Positions 37,135 through 45,436 of a stretch of DNA of 64,000 bases are shown here, piece after piece. Location of the stretch: the NCBI GenBank assembly GCA_031291305.1, contig JARLJH010000015.1, positions 56,769 to 120,768 on the forward strand. The letters run 5' to 3'. Made by a program: the position numbers and the translations under genes. Origin of the DNA: Rhodoferax sp. (GTDB lineage: Bacteria > Pseudomonadota > Gammaproteobacteria > Burkholderiales > Burkholderiaceae_C). Positions within the stretch are counted from its first letter, which is position 1. Every line of letters starts with the position of its first letter. A model generated the notes under the pieces. The model saw nothing but the letters and a program-made list of their open reading frames with translations. It did no database searches and was not told the origin of the DNA.

Positions 37135-37485
37135 TTAGTCGTCCGCTTGTTCGTCGGGGTCTTCTGCATTGTCAGTATCGGTGAAAAATGAGCTTGACAG
37201 CTTCACGGCAATGCCAAGCATGCCTAATTTTTGCTCTACCCGCACCACATCACCTGCGCAAACCATCTTCAGTTTTTCGCCATTGACGAGGACTTCCACC
37301 ACAAAGCGCACCCTGGAGCCAGGCGCCTGATCCGCCGTGGTTTCGAAATAAACCCCCGTGGCACTGACATTGCGGGTCAGGCCGATTGCGCCATTGATCT
37401 CCACCGGCAATTCCGACGTGAATCTGTCTGCGGACCTGCCAGATTGACCCTTCGGGCCGGGGAGTGTGGTTTGCTGACTGTTCAT
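37135..37485 (-). CDS. PilZ-domain c-di-GMP-binding protein
   Basis: About 116 residues, almost all a PilZ domain. Both binding motifs are intact: RSADR (R-x3-R) and NVSATG (N-x-S-x2-G). It binds c-di-GMP and would act on a partner. It starts at ATG 37485 and has a candidate sigma-54 promoter and a PrsR-type box upstream. It is divergent from the FeeM-like/PilZ fusion gene and follows the epimerase by 9 bases in reading direction of transcription. Confidence 0.88.
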   Translation of the reverse strand: MNSQQTTLPGPKGQSGRSADRFTSELPVEINGAIGLTRNVSATGVYFETTADQAPGSRVRFVVEVLVNGEKLKMVCAGDVVRVEQKLGMLGIAVKLSSSFFTDTDNAEDPDEQADD

Positions 37486-37527
37486 GTCTCTTGGAGGTTG
37501 AATTTGTTCTGAACGACGTCTATGCAA

Positions 37528-37544
37528 AGCAGGAACTGTGCCTA
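37528..37544 (-). promoter_or_regulatory. Candidate sigma-54 promoter of the PilZ gene
   Basis: TAGGCACAGTTCCTGCT: GGCAC is exact, GG and GC are 10 bases apart, and the -12 box is CTGC rather than TTGC. It lies about 45 bases before ATG 37485. Confidence 0.5.
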
Positions 37545-37628
37545 TGAAAATGATAGCACTCCGATCAGTTCTAAAACAACGAGTTGCAGCACTTTGCACA
37601 GTCGATCCCGCCACTCCGAAAAGCGATG

Positions 37629-37645
37629 TGTCAATAAATCCGACA
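37629..37645 (-). promoter_or_regulatory. Upstream activator site, copy 3 (proposed PrsR box)
   Basis: Plus strand TGTCAATAAATCCGACA, the same TGT-N11-ACA with CCGACA end as the other two copies. It starts 87 bases from the -24 GG of the candidate promoter, about two helical turns farther than in the other cases. Confidence 0.5.
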
Positions 37646-37737
37646 TTTACAGCCCAGTGTGCAAGACTATCATTGCAAGTTGTGTTGTGACGCAGCTGGT
37701 CACTTTATTGGTGGCATCTTGAAGGAGCAAACAACGT

Positions 37738-39036
37738 ATGGGCTTTGGGCGGTCTCTCAATCAGAGTTTGCGCAAACTGTTTTCTTTTTTGCCGCGCCAG
37801 ACCCGGTTCGCCGTTTATCGCTCTTTTGTGGAGTGCGATGCCAATCCTGATCCTCGGCTGGTCCTGAAAATTGCCGAGACGCAGGAAGAGCTTGAGGCCT
37901 GCTTCAAACTGCTGCACGACGCTTATGTGGGCAGTGGCTTCATGAAGTCTGACCCTTCTGGCATGCGCGTCACCATCTACCACGCTCTGCCCACCACCAC
38001 AACGCTATGTGCCAAGTTTGACGGTGAAGTGGTCGGCACCCTGTCGCTTATTCGGGAGAGCCTTTTCGGTTTTCCGCTGCAAGCCATTTTTGACTTGAGC
38101 CACGTGCGCGAGCGCAAGGGGCAGATTGCCGAAGTGTCTGCTCTGGCCGTGCACCCCAAGTTCCGTAAGACCGGCGGGACCATTCTGTTTCCGTTGATGA
38201 AGTTCATGTACAACTACTGCACGACCTTCTTTGACACCCGCCATCTGGTGATTGCGGTCAACCCCAATCGCATTGAAATGTATGAGTCGCTGCTATTTTT
38301 TCGGCGCCTTACCGAAAAGTCAGTCGATAACTACGACTTTGCCAATGGTGCACCAGCCGTTGGCGCCACACTGGATCTCAAATACGCCCCAGCGAAGTTC
38401 GCGAAGGTGTATGGGCGCAAGCCCCTGCGCCGCAACATGTACCACTACTTTATTGATGCGGTCATGCCCAACATCGTGTTGCCCACGCGGCGTTACTTCA
38501 CGACGAATGACCCCGTCTTGACCCCCGAACTGCTGGACTATTTCTTCAATCAGCGTACCCGAGTTTTCGAGCAACTCAATGAACACAAAAAGCAGTTGCT
38601 GCATGCCATCTACAACCTGGATGCGTTCAAACAAGTGCTGCCCACCATCGTCCCGCATGCTGACCAACAGATGCAGCGAAGCCACCAACGCTACTCGGTC
38701 AAATGTCCGGGTACGTTTGACGTGCAGGTAGCCGCGGGTGACCAAGTCTTTCAACTGCTGGTGGTGAACCTCTCGTTTTACGGTTTTGAGGTGCATTCAG
38801 ATGCCACGCTGCCATTGGGCATCTGGGGGGAGGCAACGATCGAACTCGGCAAATCCGAGAAATCCTTCATCAAGGCAATTGCGGTGCGAGACCGGGCCAA
38901 TGGGGTGTCCGGGTTTTACGGCTTCCAGTTGGCTGAGCCCGATCTGGCCTGGCGCAAATTTGTCAACGCCATGCAGTCGGGAACCACGCATGATGACCTG
39001 GACAACGCCACACGGTTTCTGCCTGACGCGGCTTGA
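37738..39036 (+). CDS. FeeM-like N-acyl amino acid synthase fused to a PilZ domain
   Basis: 432 residues. The N-terminal ~240 match the FeeM/autoinducer-synthase-like GNAT fold seen in exosortase-associated N-acyl amino acid synthases (ACFKLLHDAYVGSGFM, LSHVRERKGQIAEVSALAVHP, LVIAVNPNR). The C-terminal ~110 residues are a PilZ domain with RSHQR (R-x3-R) and NLSFYG (N-x-S-x2-G) intact. It probably makes an acyl-amino acid from an acyl-ACP and answers to c-di-GMP. RBS GAAGGAG lies before the ATG. The acyl carrier protein and ligase are about 6-10 kb away. Confidence 0.85.
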   Translation: MGFGRSLNQSLRKLFSFLPRQTRFAVYRSFVECDANPDPRLVLKIAETQEELEACFKLLHDAYVGSGFMKSDPSGMRVTIYHALPTTTTLCAKFDGEVVGTLSLIRESLFGFPLQAIFDLSHVRERKGQIAEVSALAVHPKFRKTGGTILFPLMKFMYNYCTTFFDTRHLVIAVNPNRIEMYESLLFFRRLTEKSVDNYDFANGAPAVGATLDLKYAPAKFAKVYGRKPLRRNMYHYFIDAVMPNIVLPTRRYFTTNDPVLTPELLDYFFNQRTRVFEQLNEHKKQLLHAIYNLDAFKQVLPTIVPHADQQMQRSHQRYSVKCPGTFDVQVAAGDQVFQLLVVNLSFYGFEVHSDATLPLGIWGEATIELGKSEKSFIKAIAVRDRANGVSGFYGFQLAEPDLAWRKFVNAMQSGTTHDDLDNATRFLPDAA

Positions 39037-39073
39037 GCATCACGGCTGCTGAGCTGCTCTGCTTGGCACCCCT

Positions 39074-39859
39074 TCAGTGAGTGGTATTTCTCTCCATCAT
39101 TTCCAGCACATAACTTGACGGTACCGCATAGCTGATGCCTGAGGGGTGGCTCAGCGCTGATTCGCGCGTGTCCTTGATCAGTACCATGTTCACCACGCCC
39201 AGTACTTCACCTGTGTCCGGGTCAAACAGTGGTCCGCCACTGTTGCCGGGGTAGGCTGTTCCATCCAATTGGAAAATATCAAACGGACTGTTGCTGCGAA
39301 CGCTGCGGATGACCTCGGGATTGAGTTGGCTGGCAGTGGGTGTGGGTATCGCCGCAGGAGCAATAGACGATATCGTGGCCCGATGCGTGACCGGTGAAAA
39401 GCCCAGCGCCCCGCCAATCGGGAAGCCCATAAACGCCACTGACCGCCCTTCCTTAACCTTGTCGGAACGACTCACCTTGAAAGCCGTCACGGCAGGCCCG
39501 TCAAAGCGCAACAGCGCCAGGTCATGCAAAACATCCACTTCCAGCACTTTGGCCGGTCTGGTTTGCCACAGATTGTTGCCAGCCCTGAGTTGAACCACCA
39601 AGGTGGCGTCCGGGTCTGCATCGGAGGGTGGGACCAGCACATGGGCATTGGTCACCAATCGGTTTCCCTCGCCGTCATTACCCACCACAAAACCGGTGCC
39701 GCGCAAGGTAAAGCGCGGGCTGTTGGTGGCCTTGTAGGTGCCCACAATGGCAATGGCAGGCTTGACCCTGGCGATGGTACTGACGAGATCGGCGTGGGCG
39801 GCGTGAAAAATCAGGGTTGCCAACATCGCTGCCAGCCAGTTGGCGGGCTTGGACGTCAT
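39074..39859 (-). CDS. Exported trypsin-like serine protease
   Basis: 261 residues. Signal peptide (LAAMLATLIFHAAHA), then the catalytic His in TNAHVL, Asp in LHDLALL and Ser in GNSGGPL, so the triad is complete. No PDZ domain follows, unlike DegP. It lies just downstream of the PEP-CTERM gene and may process or mature an envelope protein. RBS CAGGAAAAC precedes the ATG. Confidence 0.9.
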   Translation of the reverse strand: MTSKPANWLAAMLATLIFHAAHADLVSTIARVKPAIAIVGTYKATNSPRFTLRGTGFVVGNDGEGNRLVTNAHVLVPPSDADPDATLVVQLRAGNNLWQTRPAKVLEVDVLHDLALLRFDGPAVTAFKVSRSDKVKEGRSVAFMGFPIGGALGFSPVTHRATISSIAPAAIPTPTASQLNPEVIRSVRSNSPFDIFQLDGTAYPGNSGGPLFDPDTGEVLGVVNMVLIKDTRESALSHPSGISYAVPSSYVLEMMERNTTH

Positions 39860-40008
39860 AGTTTTCCTGGTGCGCCAGTCATGCGCTGATGTTAATGTAT
39901 CTCGGAGTTTGACTAAATGATGACTGTGGATATATACGGCAATCCAACCGTGTTACCCACGCTCCAATTTTGGGTAGCGCTTCTTAAGAAATAGCAAAAA
40001 TTTTCAAG

Positions 40009-40842
40009 CTAGCCCGCCATCGTCACGATAGGCAAGTTTGCCCTTTTTGCGGCACGACGAGAGGCACCCAACGCAAGAACGCCAATACCCAACAGCAACA
40101 AGGACGAAGGCTCTGGCACATTGCTGGAGGCAAGTGCCACCCGCATGACGGTCTGTGACCCCGCCAACGGCGATGACTGGTACACCGTATAGACGAAGTT
40201 GCTGATGGCACCCAAGCCCACTGCAGCCCAACTGCCCGTATTTAGCGCGTTCAGATACAAGTTAACCTGAGTCAGGAAAGTGGAGTCTGTGCCCGCATAC
40301 TTGAGGCCTCCGGTGGCGGCTGAATAGCTACCGGATGTATCCCCTTCAATTTCCCAGATGGCATATTGAAAAGCTGCCGATTTGGTCGTGCTTACCATAC
40401 TGTCCGTATAAGCATGGGAATACAGCTCCGTCAACTTGTTCAAAACGACGGTTGGTGTTGTGTTGGAGTCATCGTACTTGCCAGCAATGCCATTCTGCTG
40501 GTAATTACTAGTTGCAAATAAATTCACATAGCCTGTTGTCACAAAGTTGCTCAGGCTCGTCGTGGTGTAGCTAGCTCCAGAGGTCAAGTAGGTCAACGGA
40601 TCAAGACAGTAAACCCAGAATTGATCACCGGTACTGTCTTTCACTTGATAAGCACCAGTTTCAACGGTAGTGCTGGATTTGGTACCAAATTGCAGCGTCT
40701 CTGGCTTATAGAGGCCTGTACCTACTGGTCCCGTCAGGGTCGTAGAGCTTGCATGTGCCTGTATGCCACCCAAGGCCAAAAACGCCACTGCAACGGCACC
40801 AACAATCTGGCGCGCTTGTTTGAGCATAGGGATGGTTTTCAT
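40009..40842 (-). CDS. PEP-CTERM domain surface protein
   Basis: About 277 residues. Signal peptide (VGAVAVAFLALGGIQAHA), a Ser/Thr/Tyr/Gly-rich body of low complexity without enzyme motifs, and a C-terminal sorting signal: NVPEPSSLLLLGIGVLALGASRR, that is V-P-E-P, a hydrophobic helix and a basic cluster, with an extra ~12-residue tail. Exosortase A would cut at the PEP motif and deliver the protein to the surface. The start is ATG 40842; a GTG 9 bases upstream is possible. Its promoter is sigma-54 type. Confidence 0.92.
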   Translation of the reverse strand: MKTIPMLKQARQIVGAVAVAFLALGGIQAHASSTTLTGPVGTGLYKPETLQFGTKSSTTVETGAYQVKDSTGDQFWVYCLDPLTYLTSGASYTTTSLSNFVTTGYVNLFATSNYQQNGIAGKYDDSNTTPTVVLNKLTELYSHAYTDSMVSTTKSAAFQYAIWEIEGDTSGSYSAATGGLKYAGTDSTFLTQVNLYLNALNTGSWAAVGLGAISNFVYTVYQSSPLAGSQTVMRVALASSNVPEPSSLLLLGIGVLALGASRRAAKRANLPIVTMAG

Positions 40843-40965
40843 GGTGTTCACGCTTTCTGGGATTCGCTCAAATTCAAACTCTGGTCAGTCCGCCTGAAAT
40901 GGCAAACCCGACCGCACGTCTTTGATTGGCAAAAATTGACGTTAATCGCAGGCATGTTGCTTGAC

Positions 40966-40983
40966 AAGCAAAAATTAAGCCAA
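40966..40983 (-). promoter_or_regulatory. Sigma-54 promoter of the PEP-CTERM gene
   Basis: TTGGCTTAATTTTTGCTT: GG and GC exactly 10 bases apart, -12 TTTGC exact, -24 TTGGCT close to TGGCA. The expected transcript start is near 40956, leaving a 110-base leader. Confidence 0.75.
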
Positions 40984-41044
40984 TTCCGTAGATTTATGAT
41001 TTATATGAGAAAAATTAAGTTTCAAAAGATAACAACACAGTAAT

Positions 41045-41061
41045 TGTTAACTTTTCCGACA
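41045..41061 (-). promoter_or_regulatory. Upstream activator site, copy 2 (proposed PrsR box)
   Basis: Plus strand TGTTAACTTTTCCGACA, starting 64 bases from the -24 GG. With the flanks, both this copy and copy 1 share AATTGT ... CGACAGT over 22 bases, 16 of them identical. Confidence 0.65.
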
Positions 41062-41083
41062 GTAGGTTGGCATGCCCTGACCT

Positions 41084-43915
41084 CTACAGTCCCAGCGCCG
41101 TCATGAGCTGGGTAACTTCCGGGCGCTTGTGAACCTTGACTGGGGCGGCCAAAGCCGCTGCCATCTCGTCCCGGGCTTCGGCCTTGCGGCCGGTTTTTGC
41201 CAGGGCGTAAGCCAAATGAAAACGGATCTCACCGTTGGACGGCTGGCGCAAGCGTGCTTCGCGCAAGTGACGCAACCCGTCTTCGGTGTTGCCACGTTGC
41301 ACCAGGATCCAGCCCAGCACGTCGGCATATTCGGGGTTTTCAGGGGAAAGTTTTTGGGCTTTTTCGGCCATCGCAACGGCGGCCGGGTCCCTCAATTGTT
41401 GCAACACCTGCGCATAGTCGCTCAGCGTCGATGAATCTTCGGGATCTGCCAACAAGATCTGCTTGAAGTTCTTGCGTGCATCTTCGAGCTTGCCTGTCTG
41501 AATTTCGACCTGGGCCAATGCTTTCAACGCGGTTAGGTCTGCGGGGTGCTTTTTCGACCATGCTTCCATGAACGTCAGCGCCTGATCGGGTTGACCTGCG
41601 GCGATATAGGCACGTGTCACCAGGATGGCGTTGCCGGTGCTGGGCTCCTTGTCCATGACCGAGCGGTAGCCAGACAATGCTGCTGGAAACTGCCCGCGCG
41701 CCATCGCTACATGGGCGTTGGTCATCAGCGTGTTGACACTGCCCGGGTATTTGGCTGACAGTGTTTTCAGTGCCGCATCGACTTTGGCTGCGTCACCGCG
41801 TCGAAACTCAACCTCGACTTGCAATACCAAAGCATCCTGGTTGTCAGGGCTGGCCTGGAGCGCCTTGAGTACGTTGTAGGCGGCGTCATCCACGGCACCC
41901 GCCATCAGTTGCAGGCGCCCAATCTGCACCTGTTTTTCTACGTCGTACTCTGCCAGACGTGTCGCGTTTTTGAAGGTTGATCGGGCGCTGCTGTTGTCCC
42001 CAACAGCGAGGTAGGTGCGTCCAAGCGCCAGCTGTACAGGCAGGTTGTCGGGGTAATTCAATGCCAGCGACTTGGCTGCTTCGAGAGCCTTGTCCACCTG
42101 CCCTTGATTGGACAGAAGATCGACCATGGCGAACCCTGGGCGAGGGTCTGAGCGCTGCAGGTCGTTGGCGCGGGTCCAGTAACGCATGGCATCCGCCGGG
42201 TGTCTGGCCCGAAATTCCAGCACGCCCAACTGGAACAGCAGGCCTGGGTTATCCTTCGATTGAGCCAGCAATTTGGAGAGTCGAGTGCGTGCAGCATCAA
42301 ATTGGCGCTCCTCAATATCGAGCCAGCTCAGGTTGATTGCAGCTGGCTGGAACGACGGGTTTTTGGTCAGCACCTGCTCAAAAGCTGCCCGTGCGCCACG
42401 TTTGTCGCCTGAGCGTCCTTTGACATTGCCCAGAAAATTGAGCATGGTTAGATTGCCCGGATCACGCTTGACGATGGCTTCAGCAGTTTGCAATGCCTTG
42501 TCGATTTTCCCCTGACTCGCGTAGGCCAGTGCCAGTTGTACCGCCGCCTTCAAATCGGCAGGGTTGCTGGCAACAACTTTCGCCAGGTTCGCCAAACCAG
42601 CTGGGCCCTGTCCAAGCGCGAGCTGGCTGGCTCCCAACTCGCGTAGTACCGACGGCTCGTTGCTGTGTGCTGCTGCCTTCTCAAATAGCTCACTGGCTTG
42701 AAGATACTGCTTGCGCTGCAGTCGTAAGCTTCCCAGAAGGTAAAGAACCTGCGGGTCGTCTGGATTGGTGCGCTGGGCTGCCTCCAGCAAAGGCAGGGCC
42801 TTGGCGTTGTCCTTGGCGTCCATCAACATTGAAGCCAGCAGGACCTGGGCCGCAGTGTTCTTTCTGTTGAGGGACAGCAGGGACTCAAGATACCCCTGCG
42901 CCTTCTCAGAATTGCCCAGGGCTTGGTGGGCAAGAGCGCCAGTCAGCAAGAGGTTTTCGTTGCTGCTGAGCATGCTCAGCGGCAAGGCGTCGATCATGCC
43001 AACCACTTCGCCGTAAGCCTGTTTGGCAGCACTGGCGTCGCCAGCACGTGTCGCCAGCAGGCCCTGCAGGTAGGAGGCGCGCGGGTCCAGCAGTTCTGAA
43101 TTGGCGAGTTGCGTCAGTTCTTGTCCAGCCTCTTTTTCGCGGCCAAGGGTGATCAACAGCGAAGCATGGGCCACATGCGCATCTACATAGGTGGGGTTGA
43201 TGGCGAGGGCTCGATCTTGCGCAGCCATCGCCCCCTTGAAATCCTGCAAGCCCTGCAAAACCACGCCTTGTGTGTACCAGGCGGCGGCATTATCTGGTGC
43301 TAGCTCAACGGCCTTGGCTGCGGTGGCTTTAGCTCTCTCGATATCCTTCATTTTTAACAACATGGGCGCCTCGGCGATCAGGGGCGCGGCAGAGTGGGGG
43401 TCTGCGGCACGTGCGTCCGCAAAACTCTTGGCTGCCAGCGTTGTGCTGCCCGACATGCCGTATGCGGCCCCACGAAGCGTCAGAATATCTGCATGCAGAG
43501 ACTTGGGCATACCTGCGACGGTAATGTTGTCCAGCACTTTCTGGGGCTCACCCAGCATCAGGTAAATCTGGCCCAGTTGAACGGTCAACTCGCTACGGTT
43601 GACGCCTTGCGCCAACGCCTCTTCGAACGCAGCCTCTGCGCCCTTGACCTCGCCGCTTTTGAGTAAGACTTTGCCCAAAAGCAGATGGGCTGCCAGCATT
43701 TTCTGATCTTGCTGGATGGAATTTTTGAGTTGGATGGCTGCGCCGGGCAAGTCACCCTTTTCATAGCGCTGAAGGGCGTCTTCGTAGTATTTAGAGGCCT
43801 TTTCCGGGGTCGAATAAGCCATGGAGGTCACACCCGCAACCACCAGAAAGAGAATCAGTGAGCGCTTGCCACGCTTGCCCAGGTTGGTCCAGCTACTGCA
43901 AGTGGGTATCGACAT
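41084..43915 (-). CDS. Second PrsT-type TPR-repeat protein, exported
   Basis: 943 residues with about 20 TPR units (AAIQLKNSIQQDQKMLAAH near the start, AYALAKTGRKAEARDEM near the end). The first 35 residues are basic then hydrophobic (SLILFLVVAGVTSMAYS) but have no lipobox Cys, so it is probably periplasmic or anchored, unlike the lipoprotein at 13977-16751. The overall design is the same. The gene lies alone, near the PEP-CTERM gene. RBS GAGGAAC precedes the ATG. Confidence 0.86.
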   Translation of the reverse strand: MSIPTCSSWTNLGKRGKRSLILFLVVAGVTSMAYSTPEKASKYYEDALQRYEKGDLPGAAIQLKNSIQQDQKMLAAHLLLGKVLLKSGEVKGAEAAFEEALAQGVNRSELTVQLGQIYLMLGEPQKVLDNITVAGMPKSLHADILTLRGAAYGMSGSTTLAAKSFADARAADPHSAAPLIAEAPMLLKMKDIERAKATAAKAVELAPDNAAAWYTQGVVLQGLQDFKGAMAAQDRALAINPTYVDAHVAHASLLITLGREKEAGQELTQLANSELLDPRASYLQGLLATRAGDASAAKQAYGEVVGMIDALPLSMLSSNENLLLTGALAHQALGNSEKAQGYLESLLSLNRKNTAAQVLLASMLMDAKDNAKALPLLEAAQRTNPDDPQVLYLLGSLRLQRKQYLQASELFEKAAAHSNEPSVLRELGASQLALGQGPAGLANLAKVVASNPADLKAAVQLALAYASQGKIDKALQTAEAIVKRDPGNLTMLNFLGNVKGRSGDKRGARAAFEQVLTKNPSFQPAAINLSWLDIEERQFDAARTRLSKLLAQSKDNPGLLFQLGVLEFRARHPADAMRYWTRANDLQRSDPRPGFAMVDLLSNQGQVDKALEAAKSLALNYPDNLPVQLALGRTYLAVGDNSSARSTFKNATRLAEYDVEKQVQIGRLQLMAGAVDDAAYNVLKALQASPDNQDALVLQVEVEFRRGDAAKVDAALKTLSAKYPGSVNTLMTNAHVAMARGQFPAALSGYRSVMDKEPSTGNAILVTRAYIAAGQPDQALTFMEAWSKKHPADLTALKALAQVEIQTGKLEDARKNFKQILLADPEDSSTLSDYAQVLQQLRDPAAVAMAEKAQKLSPENPEYADVLGWILVQRGNTEDGLRHLREARLRQPSNGEIRFHLAYALAKTGRKAEARDEMAAALAAPVKVHKRPEVTQLMTALGL

Positions 43916-44117
43916 AAAGAGTTCCTCAACACATAAAAGTGGTTACGGAACATTATCAGCCAGACCTTCACCGACCTCTTGGCAAGCCCGCGATTGGGGC
44001 TATCTCCAAACAAGTCCGCAAGAGTGCGCTGGTCTTGAGGCTCAATGGCAGGTTCGAATCATCAGTGCACTCAACTGACTGCGTCTTGTTAATGGGTCGA
44101 GATATTTATACAAAGTT

Positions 44118-44166
44118 GGCTTGTAGCCCTTATGTGCAAATGGCTACAAGCTCTACAAATTATAGC
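44118..44166 (-). repeat. Dispersed repeat, copy 7
   Basis: On the minus strand ATAATTTGTAGAGCTTG ... ACATAAGGGCTACAAGCC. The head overlaps the last codons of the alanine dehydrogenase gene. Confidence 0.6.
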
Positions 44167-45272
44167 AATGTATCTGCACTCACGTAGTTGTATCCCAGAT
44201 CCTTCGCCACGGCTTCGTAGGTCACCTTGCCTTCGCACACGTTCAGCCCGTTTTTCAGATGCACGTTGTCTTTGAGGGCCTGTTTCCAGCCCTTATCGGC
44301 CAGCGCCACCGCGTGGGCGATGGTGGCGTTGTTCAGCGCAAAGGTGCTGGTGCGCGCCACTGCACCGGGCATATTGGCCACACAATAATGCACCACGCCA
44401 TCGACCATAAAGGTTGGGTCGGCGTGCGTGGTGGCGTGGCTGGTCTCGAAGCAGCCGCCCTGATCAATGGCCACATCGACCACCACCGCGCCTTTTTTCA
44501 TGCGGCTGATCATGTCGCGCGTGACCAGTTTGGGTGCAGCAGCGCCTGGAACCAATACACCACCCACCACCAAGTCAGCATCCAGCACGGCGTCTTCCAC
44601 GCTTTGGGCGTTGGAGTAAACGGTGTGGATGCGGTTGCCAAAAATCAGGTCCAGTGCACGCAGGCGGTCCACATTCTTGTCCAGCACACTCACCTGCGCA
44701 CCCATGCCTACGGCCACCTGCAAGGCATGTGTGCCGACCACGCCAGCGCCCAGAATCACCACCTGCGCCGCAGGTACGCCGGGCACACCGCCTAGCAGAA
44801 TGCCCATACCACCCTTGGATTTTTCCAGGTGCGCCGCACCGGCTTGCACCGCCATGCGCCCAGCCACCTCGCTCATCGGTGCCAGCAGCGGCAGGCCGCC
44901 GCCTGGGCCGGTGATGGTTTCATAGGCAATGCATACCGCGCCCGACTTCACCAGTGCTGCGGTCTGGTCCGGGTCCGGGGCCAGATGCAGGTAGGTGTAC
45001 AGAATCTGTCCGGGGCGTAGCATGGCGCATTCGGCGGGCTGGGGTTCTTTGACCTTGACGATCATGTCAGCAGCGGCAAATATCTCGGCGGCTGTTGCAG
45101 CCAACGTGGCACCAGCGGCTTGGTATTGCGCATCGGTCAGGCCGATGGCCGCGCCCGCGCTAATCTGCACCATCACCTGGTGGCCGTGGCTGGTGAGTTC
45201 GCGCACACTGGCGGGCGTTAGACCCACGCGGTATTCGTGGTTTTTGATTTCTTTGGGAAGTCCGATCAGCAT
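44160..45272 (-). CDS. ald: Alanine dehydrogenase
   Basis: 370 residues of the alanine dehydrogenase/transhydrogenase family: MLIGLPKEIKNHEYRVGLTP at the start with the substrate-binding Arg, KVKEPQPAE with the catalytic Lys, HLEKSKGGMGILLGGVPGV, and a Rossmann motif VVILGAGVVGTHA near the middle, then ANMPGAVARTST. It interconverts alanine and pyruvate with NAD+. No link to the polysaccharide genes is evident. RBS GGAG precedes the ATG at good spacing. Confidence 0.95.
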   Translation of the reverse strand: MLIGLPKEIKNHEYRVGLTPASVRELTSHGHQVMVQISAGAAIGLTDAQYQAAGATLAATAAEIFAAADMIVKVKEPQPAECAMLRPGQILYTYLHLAPDPDQTAALVKSGAVCIAYETITGPGGGLPLLAPMSEVAGRMAVQAGAAHLEKSKGGMGILLGGVPGVPAAQVVILGAGVVGTHALQVAVGMGAQVSVLDKNVDRLRALDLIFGNRIHTVYSNAQSVEDAVLDADLVVGGVLVPGAAAPKLVTRDMISRMKKGAVVVDVAIDQGGCFETSHATTHADPTFMVDGVVHYCVANMPGAVARTSTFALNNATIAHAVALADKGWKQALKDNVHLKNGLNVCEGKVTYEAVAKDLGYNYVSADTLL

Positions 45273-45436
45273 GCGAGTCTCCGTGAGTTGGTGAAGCGCG
45301 AAGTGTGTGGCGAGCCGACGGTTAAAGAAACAAGGATCAGTGTTTTCAGCGTAGCATTCGTGCGGCTAATGGTGAGTTGGGTTGTCTCCTGGGGCCTAAT
45401 CAGGGACAGGCCTTTCATATCGACACGATGAAGCCT

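Noticed and set aside
43940-43975. GG-N10-GC spacing upstream of the second PrsT gene
   Set aside because: The -24 and -12 boxes do not resemble the consensus beyond the spacing, and no box of the PrsR type is upstream.
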